Origin: Haladaptatus paucihalophilus DX253
GTDB lineage: Archaea; Halobacteriota; Halobacteria; Halobacteriales; Haladaptataceae
DNA: 64,000 nucleotides
Direction of reading: 5' to 3'
NCBI RefSeq assembly: GCF_000376445.1
Contig: NZ_AQXI01000001.1
Coordinates: 1,520,962-1,584,961, forward strand
Notes under the pieces: generated by a model
What the model saw: the letters and a program-made list of their open reading frames with translations, nothing else
What the model was told of the DNA's origin: nothing
Databases searched by the model: none
Translations under genes and position numbers: made by a program
In this document: in pieces, positions 9,031 through 16,676 of the stretch
Layout of the letters: each line of letters starts with the position of its first letter
How positions within the stretch are numbered: position 1 is the first letter of the stretch

Positions 9031-9954
9031 TTATTTGGTCGTTTGGCGTTCGTCGCCGCCCTCTATCTCCTCGACCGTCGCACTGTCGGGGACGTACTCG
9101 GCGAACTTGTGCAAGACGGAGCGTGCTTCGTCCAACTCCACGCCGCCGACGGCACGGACGAGCGCCAGCGCGCGCTGGACTTTCGCCTGCCTGAACGATT
9201 GTGCGCGCGACTCGTAGGTTCTGACCGCCCGGAGGAAGTCGATTTTGGAGAACTCGGGCCAGTAGGGCGTACAGAAGAACACGGCGGCCTCGTTGCCGTT
9301 CGCGTGCCACGGCAGGAAGTTACTGGTCCGCTCGTCGCCGCCGGTGCGGATGATGAGGTCCACGTCGCGGAGCGGTCGGGCGTAGAGGCGCGACTCGATG
9401 GTTTCGACGGAGATATCGGCCGGGTCGAGGTTGCCCGACTCGACTTCGCGGGCCACGTCGCGCGCCGCGCCGAGGAGTTCGTTTCTGCCGCCGTAAGCGA
9501 GCGCGATGTTGAGGACGAAGTTGTCGTAGTCGCCGGTTTGCCGCTCGGCGTAGTCGATTGCCTCCCTGACGCGGGGCGGAAGTTGTTGGACGTCGCCGAT
9601 AGCGCGGATGCAGACGCCGCTGTCGTGGACGCGCTCGGCGTCGGCGAACTCGTACAGTTTGTTTTCGAGCAGGTCGAACAGGGCCTCGCGTTCGTGGTCG
9701 GGGCGCTCGAAGTTCTCGGTGGAGAAGGTGTACAGCGTCAGTTCCTCGACGCCGATTTCGTCGCACCAGTCGAGGACGCGCTCGGTCGTCTTCGCCCCTT
9801 CGCGGTGCCCGTCGGACGCTTCCCCGCCCTGTTTGCTGGCGTAGCGTCGGTTGCCGTCCTGAATGACCGCGACGTGCGCGGGTGCGCCCGAGACGCTTCG
9901 CCGTAACTGCCGCTCGTAGGCCGTTTCCAGTTGTCGCCGAACCCACCTCAACAT
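9031..9954 (-). CDS. uppS: cis-prenyltransferase, catalytic (undecaprenyl diphosphate synthase family)
   Basis: A 307-residue enzyme that condenses isopentenyl diphosphate units in cis onto an allylic primer, making the long polyprenyl carrier used for S-layer glycosylation. The active-site motif HVAVIQDGNRRYASKQG (D33) and the LYTFSTENFERP segment (about residues 74-85) are present, as is an IRTGGDERTSNFLPW motif. However, the segment after it is unlike classical UppS: it reads HANGNEAAVFF where bacterial enzymes have a WQ-x-x-Y-x-E-L-Y-F pattern. There is also no RxG ending; the chain continues with an extra 60 residues. The ATG at 9954 is preferred to 9972. A motif-complementary paralogue lies 2.3 kb away. 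Confidence 0.9.
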   Translation of the reverse strand: MLRWVRRQLETAYERQLRRSVSGAPAHVAVIQDGNRRYASKQGGEASDGHREGAKTTERVLDWCDEIGVEELTLYTFSTENFERPDHEREALFDLLENKLYEFADAERVHDSGVCIRAIGDVQQLPPRVREAIDYAERQTGDYDNFVLNIALAYGGRNELLGAARDVAREVESGNLDPADISVETIESRLYARPLRDVDLIIRTGGDERTSNFLPWHANGNEAAVFFCTPYWPEFSKIDFLRAVRTYESRAQSFRQAKVQRALALVRAVGGVELDEARSVLHKFAEYVPDSATVEEIEGGDERQTTK

Positions 9955-10022
9955 CGTCTTGTTCCCTTCCACTCACCCGACGAGTATCAGCCTTGTCCTC
10001 CGAATATCGTGGTGTGTGCCCA

Positions 10023-10057
10023 CAATGAACATTGGGAGTTGCATAGCTTTTTAAGTA
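10023..10057 (+). promoter_or_regulatory. cspA promoter with upstream palindrome
   Basis: A TATA-like box TTTTTAAGTA (10048-10057) lies about 28 bases before the ATG at 10081, implying a leaderless transcript. Just upstream is a perfect inverted repeat CAATG-AA-CATTG (10023-10034), placed where a TFB contact or an activator/repressor could bind. Function of the palindrome is inferred from position only. Confidence 0.5.
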
Positions 10058-10080
10058 TGGGATTACTTTGGTAGAACGCA

Positions 10081-10275
10081 ATGGCGAAAGGTACGGTTGA
10101 CTTCTTCAACGACACCGGTGGCTACGGCTTTATCGACACTGAGGACTCTGACGAAGACGTGTTCTTCCACATGGAAGACGTCGGTGGCCCGGACCTCGAG
10201 GAAGGGCAGGAAGTCGAATTCGACATCGAACAGGCAGACAAAGGACCGCGGGCGACCAACGTCCAGCGCCTGTAA
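10081..10275 (+). CDS. cspA: Cold-shock protein (CSD, CspA family)
   Basis: A 64-residue single cold-shock domain. It begins MAKGTVDFFNDTGGYGFIDT, containing the RNP-1-like GYGFI, and has the RNP-2-like DVFFHMEDV near residue 26. It binds single-stranded RNA or DNA and acts as an RNA chaperone in the cytoplasm. The protein is acidic, as usual in haloarchaea, and full length for the family. It is monocistronic, with its own TATA box and a small hairpin just after the stop. Divergent from uppS. Confidence 0.95.
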   Translation: MAKGTVDFFNDTGGYGFIDTEDSDEDVFFHMEDVGGPDLEEGQEVEFDIEQADKGPRATNVQRL

Positions 10276-10279
10276 ACGT

Positions 10280-10295
10280 ATCAGTAGAAACTGAT
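10280..10295 (+). terminator. Hairpin after cspA
   Basis: A perfect six-base stem ATCAGT-AGAA-ACTGAT begins four bases after the cspA stop. No T-tract follows, so a transcript-end or stability role is only suggested by position. Confidence 0.3.
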
Positions 10296-10389
10296 TCTCG
10301 CGGGAGTTCACGCTGCCGCGCGAAAACAACGATTTTTGAGCCGCGGCGGTAACCGTAGGTCGTATAACGGCAGCCACGTATCCGTGAGT

Positions 10390-10791
10390 ATGGACAGCGT
10401 TATCGACGACGACCTCTACGAGCGCACGAAGCGACTGCTCGAACCCGGAGAGATAGAACTCAACGGAGCCATCGTCCACACCGACCTCGGGAGCGACGAG
10501 GACATCGAGATGCACCAAGCGTCGGTGGACGTCGGCGACATCATCGCGGAGCACGCGGGCCACGACCCGCGCGACACCTACGTCTACTCCGGAAGCGACG
10601 ACACGAACTTCGCGTCGAACCAACACCAAGGACTGACGCTCGACGACGAGGAGTTCGTCTGGGAGTGCCAGCAGTTGCTCCGCGACGGAACGTTCGACAT
10701 CGTGTTTTACTACGAAGCCAGCGCCGACCAGGACGCGATACTGGAGGACATCCGCGACCTCGGTTTCGAGGTAACGGGCGTCGAAGGGTAA
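10390..10791 (+). CDS. DUF5778-type haloarchaeal conserved protein
   Basis: A 133-residue acidic soluble protein found as a conserved hypothetical in haloarchaea (DUF5778, as I recall). It has no membrane segment and no nucleotide-binding motif. The C-terminal half, with DIVFYYEASADQDAILEDI and GFEVTGVEG, has an alternating pattern that suggests a small alpha/beta domain, and a GHDPRDTYVYSG stretch sits in the middle. The ATG at 10390 is used because the upstream in-frame extension is basic and unlike the rest. Function unknown. It lies between cspA and hemA, with no overlap. Confidence 0.7.
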   Translation: MDSVIDDDLYERTKRLLEPGEIELNGAIVHTDLGSDEDIEMHQASVDVGDIIAEHAGHDPRDTYVYSGSDDTNFASNQHQGLTLDDEEFVWECQQLLRDGTFDIVFYYEASADQDAILEDIRDLGFEVTGVEG

Positions 10792-10794
10792 AGG

Positions 10795-10828
10795 GCGGGA
10801 CGAGTGAGGAGTGAAGAGCGGGACGAGT
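10795..10828 (+). repeat. Purine-rich direct repeat after the DUF5778 gene
   Basis: Two copies of GCGGGACGAGT (10795-10805 and 10818-10828) are spaced 23 bases apart in a purine-rich stretch just after the stop codon. A related GGGGACGAGT recurs at 35208 and 35238. Confidence 0.45.
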
Positions 10829-10913
10829 TAGAAGGCTTTACGTACGCGCCTTCCTAACCACGTGATAAGAACGTCCGGAGTGTTTCGTATGAACTGTATG
10901 TTTTCTATTCACC

Positions 10914-10918
10914 GGAGG
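10914..10918 (+). promoter_or_regulatory. Shine-Dalgarno of hemA
   Basis: GGAGG lies eight bases before the GTG at 10927. It decides the hemA start, because leadered genes with Shine-Dalgarno sites are the minority in this window. Confidence 0.6.
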
Positions 10919-10926
10919 CAAAACCT

Positions 10927-12225
10927 GTGACGCCGAGCACTGGTGTTATTTCGGGCATCCGCGTCTCCCACGACCGGGCCAGTTTGGACGACGTGGCGGC
11001 GGCTTGTCACACCGACCAGCAGGACACCGTTGCGCGACTCGCCGAGGAGCCGGAGGTCTCGGAGGCGTTCGTCCTACAGACGTGCAACCGCTTCGAAGCC
11101 TACGTCGTCACGGACGCACCGGCAACGGGACGAACGGTGCTCGCCGATTTCGTCACCGACGTGACCGGCTCGGCGGTCATCGAGATGAGCCACGAGGAGA
11201 GCCTTCGGCACCTCCTCCGCGTCGCCGCGGGACTGGAATCGCTCGTCCTCGGCGAGGACCAGATAATCGGCCAGGTACGCGACGCCTACTCGTCGGCGCG
11301 CGCAATCGGTGCGGTCGGCCCGATGTTGGAGGAGGCGCTGACGAAGGCCATCCACGTCGGCGAGCGCGCACGAACCGAGACGGCCATCAACGAGGGCGTC
11401 GTCTCGGTGGGCAGCGCCGCCGTGACGCTCGTGAGCGACCACTCGGAGTTGGCGGGCGCGACCGCGCTCGTCATCGGTGCCGGGGAGATGGGCACCATCG
11501 CGGCCCACGCGTTCGCCGAGGCCGGGGTCGAGACGCTCATCGTCGCCAACCGCTCCATCGAGCGCGCGGAGGAGGTCGCGGATGCAGTGTACCTGCCCGA
11601 CACCCGCGCCGTCGGATTGGACGCGCTCCCGGCCTGTCTGCCGCGCGCGGATGTCGTCATCACCGCGACCGGACGCGACGGACACGTCCTCGATGCGGAC
11701 CTGCTCGACGACTGCGGCGAGACGCTGGTCGTGGACATCGCCCAACCGCGCGACGTGTCCCCCGCCGTCTCAGCGCTCGACGACATCATCGTCCACGACA
11801 TGCAGGCGCTCGAATCGGTGACGGACGAAACCCGCGAGCGACGACGCGCCGCCGCACAAGCGGTCGAGGCGATGGTGGACCGCGAATTCGAGAACTTGCT
11901 CGAACAGTACAAGCGAAAGCGGGCCGACGAAGTGATCGCCGAGATGTACGCGGGAGCGGAACAGGTCAAGGAGCGCGAACTGCAGACCGCGCTCTCGCGC
12001 CTCGAATCGGAGGACTTCGACGAGGAGCAGCGGGCCATCGTCGAGTCGCTGGCCGACGCGCTGGTCTCGCAACTCCTCGCGCCGCCGACCAAGAGCCTCC
12101 GCGACGCCGCCGCGAACGACGACTGGACGACCATCAACACCGCGCTCCAATTGTTCGACCCCGAGTTCCGCGACGACCCGCCCGCGTTCGTGGCCGAACA
12201 CCTCGAATCGACCGCAGACGATTGA
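10927..12225 (+). CDS. hemA: Glutamyl-tRNA reductase
   Basis: Reduces glutamyl-tRNA(Glu) with NADPH to glutamate-1-semialdehyde, the first committed step of tetrapyrrole (haem, cobalamin, sirohaem) synthesis. The 432 residues show the three GluTR parts. The catalytic domain has LQTCNRFE with nucleophile C53, and the GEDQIIGQVRDAY motif lies near residue 97. An NADPH-binding Rossmann domain follows (ALVIGAGEMG near 178). A C-terminal helical dimerisation domain ends the protein. GTG start with a good Shine-Dalgarno. A sirohaem-synthase-type gene, often found beside hemA in haloarchaea, is not adjacent here. The gene is followed by a long non-coding stretch with repeats. Confidence 0.96.
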   Translation: MTPSTGVISGIRVSHDRASLDDVAAACHTDQQDTVARLAEEPEVSEAFVLQTCNRFEAYVVTDAPATGRTVLADFVTDVTGSAVIEMSHEESLRHLLRVAAGLESLVLGEDQIIGQVRDAYSSARAIGAVGPMLEEALTKAIHVGERARTETAINEGVVSVGSAAVTLVSDHSELAGATALVIGAGEMGTIAAHAFAEAGVETLIVANRSIERAEEVADAVYLPDTRAVGLDALPACLPRADVVITATGRDGHVLDADLLDDCGETLVVDIAQPRDVSPAVSALDDIIVHDMQALESVTDETRERRRAAAQAVEAMVDREFENLLEQYKRKRADEVIAEMYAGAEQVKERELQTALSRLESEDFDEEQRAIVESLADALVSQLLAPPTKSLRDAAANDDWTTINTALQLFDPEFRDDPPAFVAEHLESTADD

Positions 12226-12244
12226 CGATTGCGACGCGCATTTT

Positions 12245-12520
12245 CACGACCGCTTAGCGCTCGACAGAGGATTTTCTCCGGGACGGCAGGCGACACAACC
12301 GCTAAGAGCGGCCAGTGACACAACCGTCAGTCGCTAGTAACCCAACCGGAAAATCTCCGATTTTCCGGGCCAAGGAATCCCCGACGGAGCGACTGAAAGG
12401 AGCGACGGAAGCGGGATGACGCCGTGCTTTTGGTCCAGCTTTTGCCAGGGAGGTAGGCCGAAATCCGCGCCGTTTGGCGCGGATTTCGGCTCCCGACCGC
12501 AGCAAAAGGTGGGTGCTGGC
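12245..12520 (+). repeat. Composite non-coding repeat, copy 1 (phased motif array plus nested hairpin)
   Basis: The 332 bases between hemA and the pterin dehydratase gene hold structured DNA and no gene. CACAACCG-type motifs start at 12245 (CACGACCG), 12294 and 12319, roughly 25 bases or a multiple apart, with a weaker CCCAACCG at 12341. A perfect 10-bp hairpin CCGGAAAATC/GATTTTCCGG follows (12346-12368). Next comes a nested hairpin: an outer stem CCAGCTTTTGC (12435-12445) with GCAAAAGGTGG (12502-12512), and inside it a perfect 15-bp stem (12457-12471 with 12476-12490, loop GTTT). The same outer sequences occur at 20337-20403 around a different inner stem. Confidence 0.7.
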
Positions 12521-12525
12521 GAATG

Positions 12526-12536
12526 CCTTTATTTGC
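12526..12536 (+). promoter_or_regulatory. TATA-like box of the pterin dehydratase gene
   Basis: The A/T-rich stretch CCTTTATTTGC sits about 27 bases before the ATG at 12558, in the usual place for a leaderless haloarchaeal promoter, and directly after the hairpin element. Confidence 0.45.
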
Positions 12537-12557
12537 ATCCCCGCCGTCCGGGAGCCT

Positions 12558-12833
12558 ATGGCGAGTTTGCTCTCGGACGAGGAGATAGAACAGCAGAAAC
12601 CGGACGACTGGGAGCGCGACGGCGACGAAATCGTTCGAACCTACGAGTTCGACGACTACCTGAAGGGGGTCGCGTTCGCCTCCGAAGTCGGCGAAGTCGC
12701 CGAGGAGGAGTTCCACCACCCTGAAATCATCATCGGATACAAGGAAGTCGAAGTTCGGTTGACGAGTCACGAGGAGGGCGGCATCACGGATACCGACGTG
12801 GAGATGGCCGAGCGCTTCGACGACGTGCGCTGA
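12558..12833 (+). CDS. 4a-hydroxytetrahydrobiopterin dehydratase (pterin-4a-carbinolamine dehydratase)
   Basis: A 91-residue PCD/DCoH-family protein, full length. It has the family signature EEFHHPEIIIGYKEVEVRL (residues 51-69), with the two active-site histidines, and GGITDTD after it. It dehydrates pterin-4a-carbinolamine formed by aromatic amino-acid hydroxylases. In organisms without such hydroxylases, members are linked to molybdopterin metabolism instead. The ATG at 12558 is chosen over 12474 because the upstream extension lies inside the hairpin repeat. The stop overlaps the ATG of the next gene (TGATG), so the two are coupled. Confidence 0.88.
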   Translation: MASLLSDEEIEQQKPDDWERDGDEIVRTYEFDDYLKGVAFASEVGEVAEEEFHHPEIIIGYKEVEVRLTSHEEGGITDTDVEMAERFDDVR

Positions 12834-13204
12834 TGGACGCCCGCTACGTCTTCGCGGTTCGATTCCGGCTCGACCCCGACGCGTCGGGTGTGACGCTCGA
12901 ACCGCGGGAGTTCGAGACGCGCCTCTACCGGCGCGCCGACCCGCCCGGGGAAGAAGGCTGGCAGTTCTTCCGGGACAACCTCTGGCGCGGCGATATCGGC
13001 GACGAGCGCTACTTCCGGAAGTTGACGAGCGAGGCGCTCGGGGTTCCCGTGACGAGCGTCGAGTACCGCGCGTTCGAGACGGACGAGGAGTACTACGACG
13101 CGCTGAAGGCCGAAATCGGCGATGATTTGGCGGCGTTCAAGGCGGATTCGGTGTCGGAAGTCGTCTCGAAATACCTCGGGAGTTCGGTCGAGGTCCAACG
13201 GTAA
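12833..13204 (+). CDS. LWR-salt type conserved haloarchaeal protein
   Basis: A 123-residue soluble protein of a haloarchaea-restricted family, named LWR-salt protein as I recall, after the conserved segment FFRDNLWRGDIGDERYF (about residues 45-61). It starts with a beta strand, DARYVFAVRFRLDP, and ends in a helix. No known catalytic motif. Its ATG overlaps the stop of the pterin dehydratase gene, so both are translated from one message. That coupling is the only functional hint. Confidence 0.75.
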   Translation: MDARYVFAVRFRLDPDASGVTLEPREFETRLYRRADPPGEEGWQFFRDNLWRGDIGDERYFRKLTSEALGVPVTSVEYRAFETDEEYYDALKAEIGDDLAAFKADSVSEVVSKYLGSSVEVQR

Positions 13205-13242
13205 TCGACAGACCCTTTCGCGCGACGAACCGACCACCGAAC

Positions 13243-13716
13243 ATGAGCACGATTCGGGTCGTCTGGGGAACCGCGAGCGGGCCGACGAAGATGTCGTCCT
13301 ACGACGCCGCGCTGGCGGACGCGAACGTCCACAACTACAACCTCGTCTCCGTCTCGTCGGTCATCCCCGCCGACACGCCGGTCGAGACGGTCGGCACCGC
13401 GCCCGACCTCGGTCCCGCCGGAAATCGCCTAACCGTGGTGGAAGCGCGGGCGACGCGCGCCGGACCGGGACACGTCTCCGCCGGACTCGGATGGAGCGAG
13501 AGCGACGGCGCGGGACTGTTCTACGAGGCGTCGGGCGAAACCGACGCGGCGGAAATCGAGGAACGGGTTCGGGCCGGATTGGAAGCAGGCCGGGAGCTAC
13601 GCGACTGGGACTTCTCCGGCGAGGAGACGAAGATCGTCACCGCGGACGCCGAATCCGGGACGTACGTCACCGCCCTCGTCCTCGCGGTGTACGGCGAGAG
13701 CGAGCCGATTTGTTAG
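13243..13716 (+). CDS. pdaD: Pyruvoyl-dependent arginine decarboxylase
   Basis: Decarboxylates arginine to agmatine, the first step in archaeal polyamine and agmatidine supply. The proenzyme of 157 residues cuts itself between the serines in NLVSVSSVIP (S38-S39). The second serine becomes the pyruvoyl group at the start of the alpha chain. The KMSSYDAALADANVHNYN stretch before the cut and the GPGHVSAGLGW loop after it fit the family. It is full length for archaeal PdaD. It is 38 bases after the LWR-salt gene and may be in the same transcription unit, though no overlap proves it. Confidence 0.93.
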   Translation: MSTIRVVWGTASGPTKMSSYDAALADANVHNYNLVSVSSVIPADTPVETVGTAPDLGPAGNRLTVVEARATRAGPGHVSAGLGWSESDGAGLFYEASGETDAAEIEERVRAGLEAGRELRDWDFSGEETKIVTADAESGTYVTALVLAVYGESEPIC

Positions 13717-13773
13717 TTTCCGGGGACGACGGGTTTATACCTCGCTCGCCCTTATCGAAGGGTAGCAGACCGC

Positions 13774-14169
13774 ATGAATGGAAATACTCCCTACGCTGGC
13801 ATTCCCGACGTGACGCAGGCCGGACAGCGCGCGTCCGTCGATGTCGACGAACTTACCCCCGAGCAGCGGCGCCATCTCCGGGATAGCGTCGCCGATATTG
13901 CGACGTTGACTCGCAAATACCTCCCCGAGGAGTACGTCATCGGTTCGCAGGTGACGAACAGTCTCACCGGTCCGCAGGCGTCCGTCTCGGTGCAACCCCC
14001 CGTCGGCCACATCGTCAGCGCCGGGTTCGAACCGGAGAAACACGAACTCGACGACGACGAACTCATCGACGCCGAGGAGCGCGACGAGGTAGCCCGCGGC
14101 CTCGCCGCCAGTGCTGCTCTCCAAGTCAAACAGGCGGTCGAGAACAAAATCACGCCGACCGCCCGTTAG
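13774..14169 (+). CDS. DUF5811-type conserved haloarchaeal protein
   Basis: A 131-residue acidic soluble protein. Helical N-terminal residues LTPEQRRHLRDSVADI precede a strand-rich centre (EEYVIGSQVTNSLTGPQASV, then VQPPVGHIVSAG) and a helical C-terminus. It is conserved among haloarchaea (DUF5811, as I recall) with no known function or catalytic motif. The ATG at 13774 is followed directly by the conserved part. The gene follows pdaD by 57 bases and converges on a small membrane protein gene, sharing 20 bases at the 3' ends. Confidence 0.72.
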   Translation: MNGNTPYAGIPDVTQAGQRASVDVDELTPEQRRHLRDSVADIATLTRKYLPEEYVIGSQVTNSLTGPQASVSVQPPVGHIVSAGFEPEKHELDDDELIDAEERDEVARGLAASAALQVKQAVENKITPTAR

Positions 14170-14386
14170 GTGGGCGATTGGACGGCGGTCGAACGAACAT
14201 CGCGTCGGCGAGGACGACCACCGACACGATGCCGGAGACGGTGATGCCGACGTGAAGCGGAATCGGAAGAGTTGCCGCCGCGACCAACCCCGCGAGTAAC
14301 ACGAGCGGAACGGCGAACAGAACGAAGTCGTAGTACGAAACCGGGACGCGAGCGATACGGCTACCGAATCGGTTTCTCACACGCAC
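14150..14386 (-). CDS. Small two-helix membrane protein, unknown function
   Basis: A 78-residue protein with two hydrophobic segments (about residues 19-40 and 45-65) and a basic N-terminus, implying cytoplasmic N- and C-termini. No family is recognised. It starts with GTG at 14386; a second GTG two codons later is equally possible. The last 20 bases overlap the convergent DUF5811 gene. Similar small membrane proteins are common in haloarchaea, and the hydrophobic pattern in this frame is too regular to be a shadow. Confidence 0.55.
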   Translation of the reverse strand: MRVRNRFGSRIARVPVSYYDFVLFAVPLVLLAGLVAAATLPIPLHVGITVSGIVSVVVLADAMFVRPPSNRPPNGRSA

Positions 14387-14463
14387 GATTGATACCTCCG
14401 ACGGATACTATTACCGCGAAAAACTAAAACGTAACTCCCTCGCCTCGTGGTGACTGTGCGGAA

Positions 14464-16269
14464 TTACTTGCCCCAGAACGGGTCGCGTTTGCGCTGTTTG
14501 TCGAGATACATCCGGAGCGCTTCGAGTTCGTCGCCGGGGATGTCCTCGGAAAGCTCCTGTTCCAGAATCTTGGCGTGTTTCTCGGGGAGTTCGATCCACA
14601 ACTCGTCGCCCTCGTCGATCTGCCTGCCGACCGTCGGCCCGTCGATGGCGACGCTGACGCGGCTTCCCGCGCGGGCTTCGTCCACGTCGTCGCCCTGTTC
14701 TTGAATCCCCTTGAGGGTGCCGACGCGTTTCGGTTCGTTCGCCTCGAACTTGGCGACGAAGGAGTTGTTCCGTACCGTTCCTGACATTATCTCGACGCCG
14801 ACGACGGCGGGGTCGTTCTGTCGGAACACGTGGTCTTCGAGGATGCGAAAGCGGGCCGGACGGGTGATATTGTCGAGGACGGTCTGCTGTTGGGCGCGCT
14901 CCATCTCGTCCACGTACTCCTCGTACTCCTCGATGAGCTGGTAGATGACGTCGCTGTCGAACAGTCGGATGTCGCGCTGTTCCGCTTCGTCCGCGGCGTC
15001 GGCGAGCACGTCCACGTTGAACGCCAGAATGGTCCGGTGTTTCGGCTCCTCCGCGGTCGTCGCAAAGCGGATGTCGCGCGGGGCGACGTCGCCGACCTCC
15101 GCGCGCATGACCGGTATTTCCTCCTCTTCGAGCGTGCTCACGATGGCTTCGAGGCTTCCGAGGGTGTCGGCTTTCACGACGATGCCCTCCTCCTGCGTGC
15201 TGACCTCGACTTCCGCGAGTTCGGCTTGGACCTCCTCGATGACGTCTTCGATTTCGCGGTCACGGACGACGCGGACGGGCGCACCCGCCATCGCCTCGTC
15301 CAAATTCGGTGCCGCGATTTTCACCCCGGCCGCCGCCGCGATGGAATCGACCTTCTCGAACCGGTCTTCGGTTCGGATTTCGGCGAGCGGTCGCGGTTTC
15401 AGCAGGGCGCGAACGTCCGTCACGATGGGCTCGTTCATCCCGCCGACGACGATGGTTTCGTCCGCACGGACGGTGCCGTCGTACAGCACCACGTCGAGGG
15501 TCGTCCCGAAGCCCTTCTCCTCTTTGACTTCGAGGACGGTTCCGGCACCCGGCCCGGCCACGTCGATTTCCATGTCCTCGCGCATGTAGCGCTGGGCCAG
15601 ACCCATCAACACGGTCAGCACGTCGGGGACGCCCTCGCCCGTCTCGGCGCTGACGGGGACGACGCCGATGTTGTTCTGGAAGTTCTGGACGCGCCAGTAG
15701 AGGTCCGCCGAGAAGCCCGCGTCGCTGAGTTCGCCGATGAGTTCGTACAGACTGCTGTCGAGCGTCGAGCGCGCGCGGTCGCTCTGGGCCTCGTACGTCT
15801 GCTGGACCGGGGCGTCCATCTCGGGGTTCCACCCCGGCGTCGTGTCTATCTTGTTCGCGGCGACGATGAACGGCGTCTGTGACTGTTTGAGGATGTTGAT
15901 GGCCTCCACCGTCTGTGGCTGGAAGCCGTCGTTGACGTCCACCACGAGGATGGCGATGTCCGCCAGCGCGCCACCACGCGACCGAAGGGTCGTAAACGAA
16001 TGGTGACCCGGGGTGTCGATGAAGAGCAGCCCCGGCAGGTCGAAGTCGTCCGGGTTGACCAGTTTCCCGGCGACCTTCGACACCACGTCGAGCGGCACGG
16101 CCGTCGCGCCGATATGTTGTGTAATCGCTCCCGCCTCGCCCTCGATGACCGTCGAGCCTCGGATCTTGTCGAGCAGGCTGGTCTTGCCGTGGTCGACGTG
16201 ACCGAGGACTGCGACGATGGGAGTCCTGAGGGATCGAGTTTCCGTTTCGTGTGTATCTGTGTCCGACAT
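14464..16269 (-). CDS. infB: Translation initiation factor IF-2 (aIF5B)
   Basis: A GTPase that joins ribosomal subunits and positions initiator tRNA. The 601 residues begin almost directly with the G domain: G1 GHVDHGKTS (residues 23-31), then IGATAVPLD, G3 DTPGHHSF and G4 NKID. The beta-barrel domain II, the domain III core and the C-terminal barrel follow. Archaeal and eukaryotic aIF5B has this arrangement; bacterial IF-2 has a long N-terminal extension instead. The ATG at 16269 is chosen because the upstream frame to 16425 is non-conserved. It diverges from the PRC-barrel/nob1 pair, a common haloarchaeal neighbourhood. Confidence 0.96.
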   Translation of the reverse strand: MSDTDTHETETRSLRTPIVAVLGHVDHGKTSLLDKIRGSTVIEGEAGAITQHIGATAVPLDVVSKVAGKLVNPDDFDLPGLLFIDTPGHHSFTTLRSRGGALADIAILVVDVNDGFQPQTVEAINILKQSQTPFIVAANKIDTTPGWNPEMDAPVQQTYEAQSDRARSTLDSSLYELIGELSDAGFSADLYWRVQNFQNNIGVVPVSAETGEGVPDVLTVLMGLAQRYMREDMEIDVAGPGAGTVLEVKEEKGFGTTLDVVLYDGTVRADETIVVGGMNEPIVTDVRALLKPRPLAEIRTEDRFEKVDSIAAAAGVKIAAPNLDEAMAGAPVRVVRDREIEDVIEEVQAELAEVEVSTQEEGIVVKADTLGSLEAIVSTLEEEEIPVMRAEVGDVAPRDIRFATTAEEPKHRTILAFNVDVLADAADEAEQRDIRLFDSDVIYQLIEEYEEYVDEMERAQQQTVLDNITRPARFRILEDHVFRQNDPAVVGVEIMSGTVRNNSFVAKFEANEPKRVGTLKGIQEQGDDVDEARAGSRVSVAIDGPTVGRQIDEGDELWIELPEKHAKILEQELSEDIPGDELEALRMYLDKQRKRDPFWGK

Positions 16270-16430
16270 ACCTACCACCCGGGAGAAGTTCTTATCACAG
16301 AACAGCCCCGCACGGCATTTAACTCCATCGCCACGCTCGTCCGGCCGTCCACCGATTCGCCTCGAATTCATTCGAAGCGGGCGGCTACTCCCCGTGGAGT
16401 TTATGTAGTAGCGGTCGGTAATCACCTCGT

Positions 16431-16676
16431 ATGCCGAGCATACTCGCGGAAAATCTCTCGGGAAAGGCCGTCATGGGTTCGGACGGTACGGAACTGGGAA
16501 TGCTCTACAACATCACCATGAACCTGAAGACGGGGGGGCTGTCCAGCCTCGTCGTCGAACCCGACGAACAGCTCGATACCGACACCGTCGACCTCGAAAC
16601 GAATGAGGACGGTCATTTCGAACTACCCGTAAACCGAGTGCAAGCGGTTAAAGACTACATCGTCGTTCAGCGGTAA
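16431..16676 (+). CDS. PRC-barrel domain protein
   Basis: An 81-residue single PRC-barrel. It opens with the family-like sequence ILAENLSGKAVMGSDGTELG and contains GGLSSLVVEPDEQ. PRC-barrels occur in ribosome maturation factor RimM and in small archaeal proteins that bind RNA or partner proteins. Its stop is followed with no gap by the ATG of nob1, so it is almost certainly co-translated with that rRNA-processing nuclease. A role in 16S rRNA maturation is plausible but inferred from neighbour and domain type. Confidence 0.85.
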   Translation: MPSILAENLSGKAVMGSDGTELGMLYNITMNLKTGGLSSLVVEPDEQLDTDTVDLETNEDGHFELPVNRVQAVKDYIVVQR

